Source: Saccharomyces paradoxus
Lineage: Eukaryota > Ascomycota > Saccharomycetes > Saccharomycetales > Saccharomycetaceae
Assembly: GCF_002079055.1 (NCBI RefSeq)
Contig: NC_047494.1
Span: forward strand, 124,001 to 188,000
DNA: 64,000 nt
Reading direction: 5' to 3'
Shown: positions 28,521-39,033 of the stretch, in pieces
How positions within the stretch are numbered: position 1 is the first letter of the stretch
Layout of the letters: each line of letters starts with the position of its first letter
Notes under the pieces: generated by a model
What the model was told of the DNA's origin: nothing
Database searches by the model: none
The model's input: the letters and a program-made list of their open reading frames with translations, nothing else
Made by a program: the position numbers and the translations under genes

Positions 28521-30977
28521 TTATTTGACAAATTCCCCATCGAAGGCATGCTTTGCCCAGTCCAATAGCTTGTTGAAAACAATTACATTCGCATTATGGT
28601 ATCTTATACTATGATCTGAGTCAGGAAAGACATGGACGTCATAATTTTCGACACCGTTTAGGTCCAGAAGGTCCAGGAACTTTAAGGAATTTTGGAAGTG
28701 AACGTTATCATCCCCTGTCCCATGCATCAATAGAAATCTATTTGCTTGTGCCAGAGCAGTGACATTATGGACGCTTGATTTTACGTATCCATCAAAGTTT
28801 TCTTGAGGAGTGTGCATGTATCTTTCAGTATAAACAGAATCGTAAAATCTCCAGTCAGTTACTGGTGCAACGGACATTCCGTATTTGAAATGTTTTCCAG
28901 CATCCTTTTCCAAAGTTTTCAGTGTGAGGTATCCTCCATATGACCAACCAAATAGGGAAATCTTTTGTGAGTCAACGAAAGCTAGAGAACCATACAAGGA
29001 AGCAGCAGAAATTTGGTCGCGAGCCTCGTAATCACCGAGCCTATCGCGGACAAGGGATCTAAAGTTTTGACCTTTAAAACCAGTACCACGACCGTCGACA
29101 ACCACCACAATTGCGTTTAATTGTGAAGCTACCACTTCGTTAAATCCTACGGAAAACGTCTTGATAACTTGTTGAGAATTTGGTCCTCCATATGCAAAGA
29201 AAAACACAGGATAGTAATCAGTTAACGTTTCATCAAAATCGTTTGGTAAGATTTCATACGAATTCACTAATATATCCTCTCCCGATTCGTCCTTTCCTAG
29301 GTTCAATTCCCTGAATGATTTTCTGGGTACCGAATAATCCTCTAAAGTTTTGGTAATCAATTCATTCTTCTCCAAATAGTATAACGATTTGCCCAAAACA
29401 TTACCTTTGGTGTGCTTGTCTGTTTTACGAGAGTGGAAGTCCACAATTTTTTGATATGGAACTTTCGGTCCTTTATAGGTGAGTAAACCAAACCTCCTAC
29501 CAGAAGAAAAAGATACATCGTAGACACCGTCCTCAGAGGTATCAGTAACTTCAATAATGTCATCCGGTGACCGTAAATCTATGCAGTACACGTGGCGTTC
29601 GGTTGAATTCTTTCGTGTAGAAATGAAGTAGAGACGATTTTCTATCGAATCAAACGCAAGTGGGCCATTGACCACTTCCCATTTCCCCTTTGTCAACGTT
29701 TTATAGTGTGAATTGCTACTATTTTCGTAATAAGCTAAATGGTTGTAACCATCAATCGGAAGAATATCGACATAACCATTGTGAGGCCTATTAAGTGTTT
29801 CATTTGCCGGAATAAACAAAGTATTATGAGTAATCTCCCACCATCCTCCGTGAGAACTTTCATTCCTTACCACGTTTGAGGTCTTTGTAACTGTATCTAT
29901 CAAAAACACAGTCAAAATGTCCGAGGAACGATCTGTGGTTTTAACTAAAACGTTACCATTTCCTACCCACGTAACTTCAGTAATCAATAGGCTTCCATCC
30001 TTTTTATCTCTACTTACTCTTGGATGAAACATCGTTTCATCTTTCATACTATAAACCCACAGTTCGGCACGGGGATTTGGCGTACCACTCTTTGGATACT
30101 TGATACTACGCATTTCGGGGTATACATCCTTCTCATCTTGAACATAATATGGAATGATAAACTCACCAACTTCCGACTCATCAATTTTTAGGAACGCCAG
30201 GTAATCACCAGTCGGTGACCACCACACAGCCTTGTCGTCTTCAAAGACTTCCTCTTCGTAAACCCAATCTGGTTTACCGTTAAAAAGAAAGGAGCTTCCA
30301 TCGTTAGTCACAGCCCGTATAGTCTTTTTAAAAATGGCAGAATAAATGTATATATTATTATCTTGGACATATGCGATATCATTAGAATTAGGGGACCATA
30401 TGGCTATAGCCACGTCGTTTCCAATCAGCTCAAAGGAGGAGCTTTTCTCATCATACACAAAATAAGAACCAAATGTGGAATGCCTCCAATTTTGTACGCT
30501 GTTTGTTCTAATCAGTAATCGCTTGAGGTCCGGCGATGCAGATATTGACTCTACAGTGAGGTTTTGACCGTTGTGAATAAAAGTTTTTCCCTTCAATAAA
30601 ATGTTATTATATGAATCTTCGTAGACAGATCTAACAACGTAACTCTCGTTCATAAATGTAACATAAAGACCTAAATCGTTACCTTCAACTTTATTGTCAT
30701 TAATCCATTGTAACTCATGGTATTTGGGTTGAAACGTATTGTTTCTAACATTAGAAAACGATACCTTTAATTTCCCATCGCTGGTGTAATTAGAGTTGGG
30801 TTTCTGATAATCTGGTGTGTTTGGATGGTGAGGTAAACTTCTTAACAACAAAACAGTGCCCCATATCAGGAGTACGAGAATTATCCCGACCTTTATGAGC
30901 TTATCTAATAAGTGCTTCTTCTTTGAAATGAAAAGTTCATCGGGAATGCGCTCAACTTCTTCTTCGCCACCTTCCAT
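28521..30977 (-). CDS. DAP2: Vacuolar dipeptidyl aminopeptidase B
   Basis: Dap2 is a type II vacuolar membrane serine peptidase that removes X-Pro/X-Ala dipeptides. The 818-residue protein has a cytosolic N-terminus of about 28 residues, one membrane anchor at about 28-47 (VGIILVLLIWGTVLLL), then a luminal beta-propeller with many NxS/T sites. The catalytic S9B domain has the nucleophile in GWSYGGY at about 674-680, Asp in HGTGDDNVHF near 754, and His in DSDHS near 789. The EEVFEDDKAVWW double-Glu motif that binds the substrate N-terminus is also visible. Confidence 0.97.
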   Translation of the reverse strand: MEGGEEEVERIPDELFISKKKHLLDKLIKVGIILVLLIWGTVLLLRSLPHHPNTPDYQKPNSNYTSDGKLKVSFSNVRNNTFQPKYHELQWINDNKVEGNDLGLYVTFMNESYVVRSVYEDSYNNILLKGKTFIHNGQNLTVESISASPDLKRLLIRTNSVQNWRHSTFGSYFVYDEKSSSFELIGNDVAIAIWSPNSNDIAYVQDNNIYIYSAIFKKTIRAVTNDGSSFLFNGKPDWVYEEEVFEDDKAVWWSPTGDYLAFLKIDESEVGEFIIPYYVQDEKDVYPEMRSIKYPKSGTPNPRAELWVYSMKDETMFHPRVSRDKKDGSLLITEVTWVGNGNVLVKTTDRSSDILTVFLIDTVTKTSNVVRNESSHGGWWEITHNTLFIPANETLNRPHNGYVDILPIDGYNHLAYYENSSNSHYKTLTKGKWEVVNGPLAFDSIENRLYFISTRKNSTERHVYCIDLRSPDDIIEVTDTSEDGVYDVSFSSGRRFGLLTYKGPKVPYQKIVDFHSRKTDKHTKGNVLGKSLYYLEKNELITKTLEDYSVPRKSFRELNLGKDESGEDILVNSYEILPNDFDETLTDYYPVFFFAYGGPNSQQVIKTFSVGFNEVVASQLNAIVVVVDGRGTGFKGQNFRSLVRDRLGDYEARDQISAASLYGSLAFVDSQKISLFGWSYGGYLTLKTLEKDAGKHFKYGMSVAPVTDWRFYDSVYTERYMHTPQENFDGYVKSSVHNVTALAQANRFLLMHGTGDDNVHFQNSLKFLDLLDLNGVENYDVHVFPDSDHSIRYHNANVIVFNKLLDWAKHAFDGEFVK

Positions 30978-31206
30978 GAGTAATTTGGCCTATCGATATA
31001 TTGCGAAAATACTCTTTAAAAGGATGATTTTGATGTTCAGCACTTCTTATGTATTTTGAGGCAGATTCTTGATAAGAAACTCCCTGTCCCTTTTCCTGCA
31101 TATCGCTTTCGGCATTATTAAAGGGAAAAAATCTGCGTGGAGCGTATTATGATCAATATATGAATATTTTATATTTAATATCTACTTCAACTATATGTTT
31201 GGAAAC

Positions 31207-32091
31207 TTAAAGTGTGATCTTACCGTCAATAACGGTAACCGCATGACCTGCTACGTGGTATGAGGTGTTATCGTTAGCTTCTTTCTTAATTGAAGCCAGG
31301 ATTTGACCATTCCTCTGTAATCTTCCGCCCTGAGAAATGGTAATGTCCGTGGTTTCCTCAAACTTATAAAGTTCTTGTAGATATCTTGCAAGTGCTACAG
31401 AGCCACTACCACAAACAGGGTCTTCATTGACGTTTATTGCCGGAGCAAATGCCCTCATTTCGTAAGAGTTTTTGATCACGGCTGTCTTTTTAAGGCCTGC
31501 TAAAATAATCCCCTCATGATTATTCTGTTTTGTCTGGCGTGCAAGCAAAGCAAAATTTGGGTTTGCATTGAAGCAGGTTTCTGCATCTTCTACTAGCCCC
31601 ACAATCCACTCTGGCCCAGTATGTAAGAGAGCTGGAGGTGTTTTGAATTTTAACCCAATCGCTTGTTCGTAGTCAGCAATTGTCTCACTCGATATACTTT
31701 CGTAATCAGCTATAACAGCTTTAAAGCTGATTAATCCCTTATTAATTGTTAATGGAACAGCGCCCACTCCACATTCTTGAACGAGAGAAGTCGCAGTGGT
31801 ATTTTTGGTGAACTCAAGGAAAGCCTTACAAGAACCAATGGTTGGATGTCCAGCAAATGGCAATTCACTTCTTGGGGAAAAAATCCTCAATTTGTAATCG
31901 TATTTGTTATCAGAGGGCTTAAATAAAAATGTTGTTTCTGATAAGTTTGTCCAGTTGGCAATCGCCTGTAAATCTTCTTGAGTGACTTCACTTTCATCAA
32001 CTTCTAAGAAGTTCACTACCGCCACTGGGTTGCCCTTAAATGGCGTCTTAGTAAATACATCAACTTGCTTAAAAGGTACTGTTAAAGTCAT
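31207..32091 (-). CDS. YHI9: PhzF-family protein Yhi9
   Basis: This 294-residue cytosolic protein is of unknown reaction and belongs to the phenazine-biosynthesis PhzF isomerase/epimerase family (diaminopimelate-epimerase-like fold). Conserved features are the N-terminal [17 protein letters not shown], the catalytic Glu in NLSETTFLF (Glu52), the substrate loop FAGHPTIGS and EDPVCGSGS in the second half. All key motifs are present, so it is probably an active enzyme, but its substrate in yeast is not known to me. Confidence 0.95.
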   Translation of the reverse strand: MTLTVPFKQVDVFTKTPFKGNPVAVVNFLEVDESEVTQEDLQAIANWTNLSETTFLFKPSDNKYDYKLRIFSPRSELPFAGHPTIGSCKAFLEFTKNTTATSLVQECGVGAVPLTINKGLISFKAVIADYESISSETIADYEQAIGLKFKTPPALLHTGPEWIVGLVEDAETCFNANPNFALLARQTKQNNHEGIILAGLKKTAVIKNSYEMRAFAPAINVNEDPVCGSGSVALARYLQELYKFEETTDITISQGGRLQRNGQILASIKKEANDNTSYHVAGHAVTVIDGKITL

Positions 32092-32406
32092 GTTTTAGGC
32101 GCTTAATTTTTTATTTACCTCTTTTGTGCGATGTTTAGGCAATAAGTTTAGTATTTTGGGAGGTTATATAATAAATGCTACCTATGGATGACTAATCTTT
32201 AAAGAGCGAAACGTAAGAATTCAAGAGGCGATAACAAATTTCCGCGGAATATTAGAGATAAGCGTCGAGGGAGGAGTTTGGCATACGAACTACAATTACA
32301 AGAGCATATATATATATGTATATCTTTTATACATCATGTATACGCGTGTGCTTCGAGTTATCGTGTATGGTAATTTTATTACTTCCCAGTTATTTATAAT
32401 TTTTTC
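32092..32406. other. YHI9 promoter / SLT2 3' flank
   Basis: A 315-base gap between two minus-strand genes, with a short TATATA tract near 32308-32320. I see no gene. Confidence 0.5.
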
Positions 32407-33837
32407 CTAGAAATACTTTCTATCTAATCCAAACTCCAGCTCTCTCTCAAGATCTAGGAGTGTGCCATTATCATTCTGAGGCGGGATATCTGCAGTATCC
32501 GCAGCGGCAGGTCCCATCTCCATCATACTTTCCTGAGGTCGAGGAGGGAAATCTGTATCATGCCTTGGTAAGTTTTGAGAGTGAATACCAAACGATTCTT
32601 GTTGTGACGCCACAGAATTAGACGTGGCCATTTGTTTTGAATAGTTTCCTTCACTCACTGCAGCGTTTCCATTATTCGCATTTGAAGCCTGTTGCTGCTG
32701 CTGTTGCTGCTGTAACTGTAATTGCTTTTGCTCTTCTAATAGTGGTTGCCTTACAAACAGTCTGAAATCTTGCACTTCTTGTATAACCATTTGTTTCAAG
32801 TCCTCCATATCATTAACGGATTCAAAGCTAAATTCGAATTTTTCGCTGCAAACAGGTTCGTCAGCTGGATCATGCCATATGGACAAGTAAGGATGCTCCA
32901 GGGCCTCATCTACGGTAATTCTCTTCTGAGGGTCAAACGCGAGCATTTTCTCCAATAAATCTAATGCTTGCGAATTAGCATTTGGGTATAAATTGACAAA
33001 AGGGACTTTTGGAATAAAACCTAATTGATGGATGTAGTCTTGAACATTTTTAGAACCAATCCTTCTTAAAGTTTCATCCGGGGGTGTCCCTAAAACCTGT
33101 AATATTTGATTCAATTGATTAACGTAATCCTTTCCTTTGAAGATTGGCTTTCCGCCAAGAAACTCCGCTAAAATACAACCTGCTGACCATATGTCAATCG
33201 CCTTGGTATAACCTTGGTAACTCAACATTATTTCGGGAGCTCTATACCATCTGGTAGCCACGTACTCCGTCAAAAACTGGCTGTTTTCGACAGGATTTTC
33301 AGAATACCCTCTAGCTAACCCAAAATCACAAATTTTCAGTTGACAATCAGCATTAACAAGTAAATTACCGGGCTTCAAATCACGATGCAAGACATCTGCG
33401 GAATGAATATATTTTAAACCACATAATATCTGGTATGTGAAACTTTGATAGTGAGCGTCTGTCAAAGGTTGACCGGACTTGATGATTTGGTGCATATCAC
33501 ATTCCATAAGTTCCTCATATAGGTATAGTCCATTGATGGATCCGTCTGGATAAAAAACGATATCCATATCGTAAAGACATGTAATATTTTTGTGGCCTCT
33601 GAAATGCCTCAAAAGCTTTAGTTCACGTAAGGATCTTTTACACAGTAAAGTCTTCGAAAAAACATTAGTCACCTTCTTAATGGCCACTGTGGTATCTTCG
33701 GCTGCTTCTGCAAACCGCGCTGAACACACTATACCGTACGCTCCATGACCTATTTCTTTAATAAGTTGGAACCTCTTATCTACACTGAAATCTTGATTAA
33801 AAACCTTGAAAGTATGCCTCTCTATTTTGTCAGTCAT
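32407..33837 (-). CDS. SLT2: Cell-wall-integrity MAP kinase Slt2/Mpk1
   Basis: Slt2 is the terminal kinase of the Pkc1 cell-wall-integrity pathway. The 476-residue protein has a glycine loop [11 protein letters not shown] lysine Lys54, catalytic [11 protein letters not shown], and the activation-lip dual-phosphorylation motif TEY in [16 protein letters not shown] at about 189-204. The C-terminal tail has an uneven glutamine run (about residues 370-382, coded mostly by CAG/CAA; 32693-32735) and then an Asn/Ser-rich segment ending FGLDRKYF. From memory S288C Slt2 is 484 residues, with a longer glutamine run and several different residues just after it. The kinase core looks intact. Confidence 0.98.
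   Translation of the reverse strand: MTDKIERHTFKVFNQDFSVDKRFQLIKEIGHGAYGIVCSARFAEAAEDTTVAIKKVTNVFSKTLLCKRSLRELKLLRHFRGHKNITCLYDMDIVFYPDGSINGLYLYEELMECDMHQIIKSGQPLTDAHYQSFTYQILCGLKYIHSADVLHRDLKPGNLLVNADCQLKICDFGLARGYSENPVENSQFLTEYVATRWYRAPEIMLSYQGYTKAIDIWSAGCILAEFLGGKPIFKGKDYVNQLNQILQVLGTPPDETLRRIGSKNVQDYIHQLGFIPKVPFVNLYPNANSQALDLLEKMLAFDPQKRITVDEALEHPYLSIWHDPADEPVCSEKFEFSFESVNDMEDLKQMVIQEVQDFRLFVRQPLLEEQKQLQLQQQQQQQQASNANNGNAAVSEGNYSKQMATSNSVASQQESFGIHSQNLPRHDTDFPPRPQESMMEMGPAAADTADIPPQNDNGTLLDLERELEFGLDRKYF
32693..32735 (-). repeat. Glutamine-codon repeat in SLT2
   Basis: A CAG/CAA-rich run codes an interrupted polyglutamine stretch in the Slt2 tail. Such tracts vary in length between Saccharomyces strains. 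Confidence 0.85.
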
Positions 33838-34288
33838 GTCCCAGAGTTGTTATACACGCCCTTCGACCTTTTTACGATTTTGATAGCTTCAATATGAAAA
33901 TCTGTGGCCGCTTAGATCTGCTCGCTGAATGCACAGTTCGTTTAGTATATATATATCTGGCAGACCAGGGTCTTAAATTAAACCTAATTGCTTGTGTAGG
34001 ATCTGATTTCCCTCAGTTTTTTTTTTTTTGATTTTTCCTGGCTGGATCTCCTTTTTCAGTTTCTATTTTTAACATTGAAACTTTCCATTTAGCCAACATT
34101 TCGCAGCTTTGTATAAAAAAAAGATATTATAAAAATCGCCGCATACGTAGGCTTAGCTAAATAGATAATCTCTAGGTAGATGTTTCGGGAGTCCGTTAAT
34201 TTATACAAATAGGCGCATAACTATTCGAAATTATGCAGAACAAGAAAAGAAAACTTCAGATAAAGGGCATGCATTTTTTCTCCGCAAG
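33838..34288 (-). promoter_or_regulatory. SLT2 promoter region / RRM3 3' flank
   Basis: A 451-base gap between two minus-strand genes. A TATATATATA tract at about 33945-33957 lies just over 100 bases upstream of SLT2, with poly(T) at 34018-34029. No gene is seen. Confidence 0.55.
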
Positions 34289-36460
34289 TCATTTCAAAGT
34301 TTCTAACCGTTTATAGAAATCTTTTACTCTTTCATTGGTGCGAATCTTTCCTGGATCAAAGTTTAGGACCTGTAAAGTGTCCATGGTGACTGCTCTTGAC
34401 AATGCAACGTAAACTTGGCCGGCTTCGAAAATTCTTCTCAAGTCAACCTTCAGTCTTTGAATAGTTTGTCCTTGCGCCTTGTGAATAGACAGTGCCCAGC
34501 ATAACATTAGAGGAACCTGAGTTCTTTCTAACCCGACATTTTCTCTGGGAATATCAATGGGGAAACGCTCTGGGACCATGAGCTCATGGATGTACTTGTT
34601 TTTGCCCACCGTCCACCTCACATAGGGGAATTTTTCCTTATGAGGAGAGATCTTGACTGCGTGATTTATCAAGATTTTCAAACGTTCTAATCTAGCTAAT
34701 GGTCTGGCGTTGACATCTTGACGAAACTCCTTTGATTCCTTTAACAAGGGATTGGCAATGACTCGACTTACCAATCTCATGTCCATGACAACTTCATCAT
34801 CTATAATCTTATAAATTTCCTTCATTTTAACCACCAACGATTCTGTAACAAAAAATAAGACTTTCCCCAGTGACCCATTGACTAATTCTACGTCAGGGCG
34901 GTTTTTCAACATCATAACCTGTGCGTCTTCCTTCAATGCGACAACTTTTTCCACCATCAATGAAGAATCCAGTAACGCTTGGTATCTCTCGGGCGCATTA
35001 TCTACAGCTTTGAATTCGTACAAATTACCAGGTAGGGACTGCAATTTCTTTACATTAGATAGTTCAACTTCTCTTCTCGTAGCATACAGTTCTGTAGGGG
35101 CAATTCCATCGGGATAATCTATATCTCTATTTAGGTTTCTTATCGTTTTAGTAATGTCGACGGTCAGTTCTCCGTATCTAATGGCATTTAGAATATCAAT
35201 CAGTTCGTTATCCTGTTGTCTGAAGACCTTTGTCAGTAAAATCGTTTTTCGAATGCACCGTTTCCACATTTCACTTTCAAAGCAAAATTTTACCACTTTA
35301 TACTCATCTTTCTTAGCCACGGGTGGTAATTGAAAGAAATCACCTGTTAGGACCAATTGAATACCACCAAAGGGATCATCGTTCTTGCGAATTCTCCTCG
35401 CGATTTGTTCTAATTTATCCAACAGATTACCATCAACCATAGAAATTTCATCAATGATTAAAACTTTTGTATACCTCCATGCAGCCAATAACTCCTTCTG
35501 TGATTGTATTCTTTTCACCAATTGATCGATAGTTTTGTTCCCAATTCCTATACCAGACCACTTATGTAAAGTGGAGCCACCAATAGTCACTGCCGCTAGC
35601 CCTGTAGAGGCGGTGATCGCAATTGATTCTTTCCCATACAAAGAGCTCAATTGCCTTATAATGGTTTGCAAAATGACAGACTTACCTGTACCTGCACTAC
35701 CCGTGTAAAAAACATTCGTTCTTTTTTTGACGATTAAATTAACGACCCTTTCTTGCTCTGTTGTAAGTACTACTGGTGAAGAACCGCTTCTCTGGTTCAT
35801 TGAGTCCAGATTTGATGCTGTCTTTCTTAGCAACGGCTTTATTTTCTTTGGTACTGTAAGTTTTAAACCTTGAAACTCCATGGAAGGTTTAGACCTCTTT
35901 GCGGGTCTTTCCGAATCAGCAGAAAGTTCCATGCTAGAATCATCAATATTGATCGTACTAGTGAACGATAGTTGTCTAGAATTAGATTTTACACTAGTAA
36001 CTTCCCGCAAAGTCTCATCCTCATCATAATGATATGTTTTCTGCGTCGTAGACGCAGAGGCAGTCTTGTGAAGAGAACTGGTCATCGATGGTGATCTGCT
36101 AGGCTTCTTATAGCTATTGAGTCTGGGCACATTTACCAATTTTTTGAATTCTGCGTCGGGATCATCATCACCAAACGAACCTTGTGTCTGCGAGAATAAG
36201 GAGGATGAATTGTTCCGTATCAATCTTGGCCTAGGGGGCACTATTCTGGTGTGGTTACCTTCATCACCGTTTTCTAAATCAATTACTGTTGTGCTGTTTT
36301 TCGAAGCAGCAGCTGGCTTTTTTCCGGAACCCATAAAGAACGAAGACAGTGTTTGTTGCCTGTAGGCGTGAGAGCCTGATGCCGAACCAGCTGATGTGTT
36401 GCAATTTGAGGTTCTTTTAGACCATTGCTTCTTATTACCGGAGGCATGCGACCTGAACAT
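34289..36460 (-). CDS. RRM3: Rrm3, Pif1-family 5'-3' DNA helicase
   Basis: Rrm3 moves replication forks past protein barriers in rDNA, tRNA genes and telomeres. The 723-residue protein has a disordered N-terminus with a PCNA-binding-type motif early on (QQTLSSFF, about 35-42). The SF1B helicase core has Walker A GSAGTGKS at about 253-260, Walker B LIIDEISMVDG, and the Pif1-family late motifs ALSIHKAQGQTI and YVALSRA. Length equals S. cerevisiae Rrm3. It shares a divergent 362-base promoter with ERC1. Confidence 0.97.
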   Translation of the reverse strand: MFRSHASGNKKQWSKRTSNCNTSAGSASGSHAYRQQTLSSFFMGSGKKPAAASKNSTTVIDLENGDEGNHTRIVPPRPRLIRNNSSSLFSQTQGSFGDDDPDAEFKKLVNVPRLNSYKKPSRSPSMTSSLHKTASASTTQKTYHYDEDETLREVTSVKSNSRQLSFTSTINIDDSSMELSADSERPAKRSKPSMEFQGLKLTVPKKIKPLLRKTASNLDSMNQRSGSSPVVLTTEQERVVNLIVKKRTNVFYTGSAGTGKSVILQTIIRQLSSLYGKESIAITASTGLAAVTIGGSTLHKWSGIGIGNKTIDQLVKRIQSQKELLAAWRYTKVLIIDEISMVDGNLLDKLEQIARRIRKNDDPFGGIQLVLTGDFFQLPPVAKKDEYKVVKFCFESEMWKRCIRKTILLTKVFRQQDNELIDILNAIRYGELTVDITKTIRNLNRDIDYPDGIAPTELYATRREVELSNVKKLQSLPGNLYEFKAVDNAPERYQALLDSSLMVEKVVALKEDAQVMMLKNRPDVELVNGSLGKVLFFVTESLVVKMKEIYKIIDDEVVMDMRLVSRVIANPLLKESKEFRQDVNARPLARLERLKILINHAVKISPHKEKFPYVRWTVGKNKYIHELMVPERFPIDIPRENVGLERTQVPLMLCWALSIHKAQGQTIQRLKVDLRRIFEAGQVYVALSRAVTMDTLQVLNFDPGKIRTNERVKDFYKRLETLK

Positions 36461-36822
36461 CGGGGTATTTTATCCGAACAATTCTTAAGGTTTGAGGTTG
36501 TTTCCTTTTGCTTATTGTTCGAGATGATGTTTATTTACATATTACTTGACATAATAATATCGGAATAATGCATGCGCATTCGGGTGAGCCCTGTAATAGG
36601 GAAAAATGAAAAAAAAAAAAGAATAAAAAAATAGAAGAGCACGGCAGCTTAAAAAGAAAAAAATTTATGATAACGGCAAAATAGTAAAGAACCCTGGCAA
36701 AAGGAATAATTCAGTAAGGGAAGACAGACCGGCTTTAAGAGTGCTTTTTTAGATCTGCCAAGAGTCCAAGTTAGCGGAGAAGAAGACAGAAGAAGAAGAA
36801 GACGAAAGAAGGAAAGAAGACA
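36461..36822. promoter_or_regulatory. Divergent promoter of RRM3 and ERC1
   Basis: A 362-base shared promoter region. It holds A-runs at 36608-36620 and a purine-rich (GAAGAA) leader directly before ERC1. I could not assign a transcription-factor site with confidence. Confidence 0.55.
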
Positions 36823-38676
36823 ATGTCTAAACAATTTAGTCATACCACTAACGACAGAAGATCATCGATCATCTACTCCACGAGTGTCGGAAAGGCAGGC
36901 CTATTCACGCCTGCAGACTACATCCCACAGGAGTCAGAAGAAAACCTAATTGAGGACGAAGAGCAAGAGGGTAGTGAGGAAGAATCCGTCTGTGCCGGTA
37001 ATAACGATGAGACGGAGAGGGAAGGCGAATACCATTCGTTGTTAGATGCCAACAATTCGCGGACACTGCAACAAGAAGCATGGCAACAAGGCTACAACTC
37101 GCACGACCGTAAGCGTTTGCTCGACGAAGAACGAGACCTGCTAATAGACAACAAACTGCTTTCTCAAAACGGCAACGGTGGAGGAGATATAGAAAGCCAT
37201 GGACATGGCCAACCAGTTGAACCGGACGAAGAGGAAAGACCCACTGAGATTGTGAATGCGTGGGAGAGCGCGATCGAAAGCGGCCAGAAAATCAACACAA
37301 CTTTCAAGAGAGAGACGCAAGTGATCACAATGAATGCGTTGCCGCTAATCTTCACCTTTATCTTGCAAAACTCGTTGTCGCTAGCATCTATTTTTTCCGT
37401 CTCACATTTGGGGACGAAAGAGCTAGGTGGTGTTACACTGGGTTCTATGACTGCTAACATCACGGGTCTTGCCGCTATTCAAGGCCTGTGCACATGCCTG
37501 GACACACTGTGTGCACAGGCATATGGCGCCAAGAACTACCACTTGGTAGGTGTGCTGGTGCAGAGGTGTGCCGTGATCACCATCTTGGCATTTTTGCCAA
37601 TGATGTACGTGTGGTTTGTTTGGTCAGAAAAGATACTTGCACTAATGATTCCAGAGAGAGAACTGTGTGCGTTAGCGGCTAATTACCTACGTGTTACCGC
37701 ATTCGGTGTGCCGGGATTCATCCTTTTTGAGTGTGGCAAAAGGTTTCTACAATGCCAAGGTATATTCCATGCATCTACGATTGTGCTGTTTGTATGCGCA
37801 CCCTTGAACGCATTGATGAACTACTTGCTTGTTTGGAATGACAAGATTGGGATCGGGTACCTCGGTGCGCCATTATCGGTCGTCATCAACTACTGGTTGA
37901 TGACGCTCGGATTGCTAATATACGCTATCACTACCAAACACAAGGAGAGACCACTAAAATGCTGGAATGGTATCATCCCCAAAGAACAAGCATTTAAGAA
38001 CTGGCGTAAGATGATTAACCTAGCCATCCCTGGGGTAGTGATGGTGGAAGCAGAATTCCTCGGCTTTGAAGTGTTAACAATTTTCGCCTCCCACCTGGGC
38101 ACCGATGCTTTGGGCGCTCAGTCGATCGTGGCTACGATTGCGTCTCTTGCATACCAAGTGCCCTTCTCTATCTCCGTATCTACGAGTACACGTGTAGCCA
38201 ATTTTATCGGCGCGTCGCTATACGATAGCTGCATGATCACGTGCCGCGTGTCCTTATTGCTGTCCTTTGTGTGCTCGTCGATGAACATGTTCGTTATCTG
38301 TCGTTACAAGGAGCAAATCGCAAGTTTATTTTCTACCGAGAGCGCAGTAGTGAGGATGGTGGTAGACACACTACCGCTACTTGCGTTCATGCAATTATTC
38401 GACGCATTTAATGCGTCGACCGCCGGATGCCTACGTGGTCAAGGGAGACAAAAGATAGGTGGTTACATCAACTTAGTTGCGTTTTACTGTCTAGGTGTGC
38501 CAATGGCATATGTCTTAGCATTCCTATATCATCTGGGCGTGGGCGGTTTGTGGCTGGGCATCACCAGTGCGTTGGTAATGATGAGTGTGTGCCAAGGATA
38601 CGCCGTGTTTCATGGTGACAAGCGCCGTATTCTCGGGGCGGCTCGCAAGCGCAATGCTGAGACCCATGCATCATAA
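36823..38676 (+). CDS. ERC1: MATE-family transporter Erc1 (long form)
   Basis: Erc1 is a multidrug-and-toxin-extrusion family membrane protein; in yeast it is tied to ethionine resistance and S-adenosylmethionine accumulation. The 617-residue protein has an acidic cytosolic N-terminus (about 1-160), then about twelve membrane helices in two MATE halves ([11 protein letters not shown] in the first half, [11 protein letters not shown] in the second) and a basic C-terminal tail ([16 protein letters not shown]). From memory the S288C protein is 581 residues because of a C-terminal frameshift, while other strains such as sake yeast carry a longer form; this copy is full length. The segment is GC-richer than its neighbours. 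Confidence 0.93.
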   Translation: MSKQFSHTTNDRRSSIIYSTSVGKAGLFTPADYIPQESEENLIEDEEQEGSEEESVCAGNNDETEREGEYHSLLDANNSRTLQQEAWQQGYNSHDRKRLLDEERDLLIDNKLLSQNGNGGGDIESHGHGQPVEPDEEERPTEIVNAWESAIESGQKINTTFKRETQVITMNALPLIFTFILQNSLSLASIFSVSHLGTKELGGVTLGSMTANITGLAAIQGLCTCLDTLCAQAYGAKNYHLVGVLVQRCAVITILAFLPMMYVWFVWSEKILALMIPERELCALAANYLRVTAFGVPGFILFECGKRFLQCQGIFHASTIVLFVCAPLNALMNYLLVWNDKIGIGYLGAPLSVVINYWLMTLGLLIYAITTKHKERPLKCWNGIIPKEQAFKNWRKMINLAIPGVVMVEAEFLGFEVLTIFASHLGTDALGAQSIVATIASLAYQVPFSISVSTSTRVANFIGASLYDSCMITCRVSLLLSFVCSSMNMFVICRYKEQIASLFSTESAVVRMVVDTLPLLAFMQLFDAFNASTAGCLRGQGRQKIGGYINLVAFYCLGVPMAYVLAFLYHLGVGGLWLGITSALVMMSVCQGYAVFHGDKRRILGAARKRNAETHAS

Positions 38677-38907
38677 AACTCGTCCAGGGTCGAATGACGT
38701 ATAGGGGAGATACACATCCCCACCCCCGCATCCACCGGCCTTCTGGCCAATAGTGTTGGTAATTTAAGGGTTTCGCCATGTGGCATGTCACCAGCAAAAT
38801 AGTACACGTGCCCATACGGCACCAAACGGGCATGCATTGCACTGAAAAAATTGCTGCCCTTCATATGTTTCTATATATGCATACACTTACACATTCGTAC
38901 ATTCATT

Positions 38908-38942
<35 letters not shown>

Positions 38943-39033
38943 TGCATGGTGCATATGAATATTTATTACCACCTTTTTTGGTCTCTAATTTTACCTCGTC
39001 AGGGTGAAGATAAGTAGCATATCGAAGAGTATA
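38677..39033. other. ERC1-YHR033W intergenic region
   Basis: A 357-base gap between tandem genes. It begins with a GC-rich stretch (38700-38770), includes a CACGTG E-box at 38805-38810 and an (AT)n tract at 38910-38939. No supportable gene is present. Confidence 0.55.
38910..38939. repeat. (TA)n microsatellite
   Basis: About 30 bases of alternating T and A lie roughly 95 bases upstream of YHR033W, where they may also serve as a TATA-type element. Confidence 0.9.
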
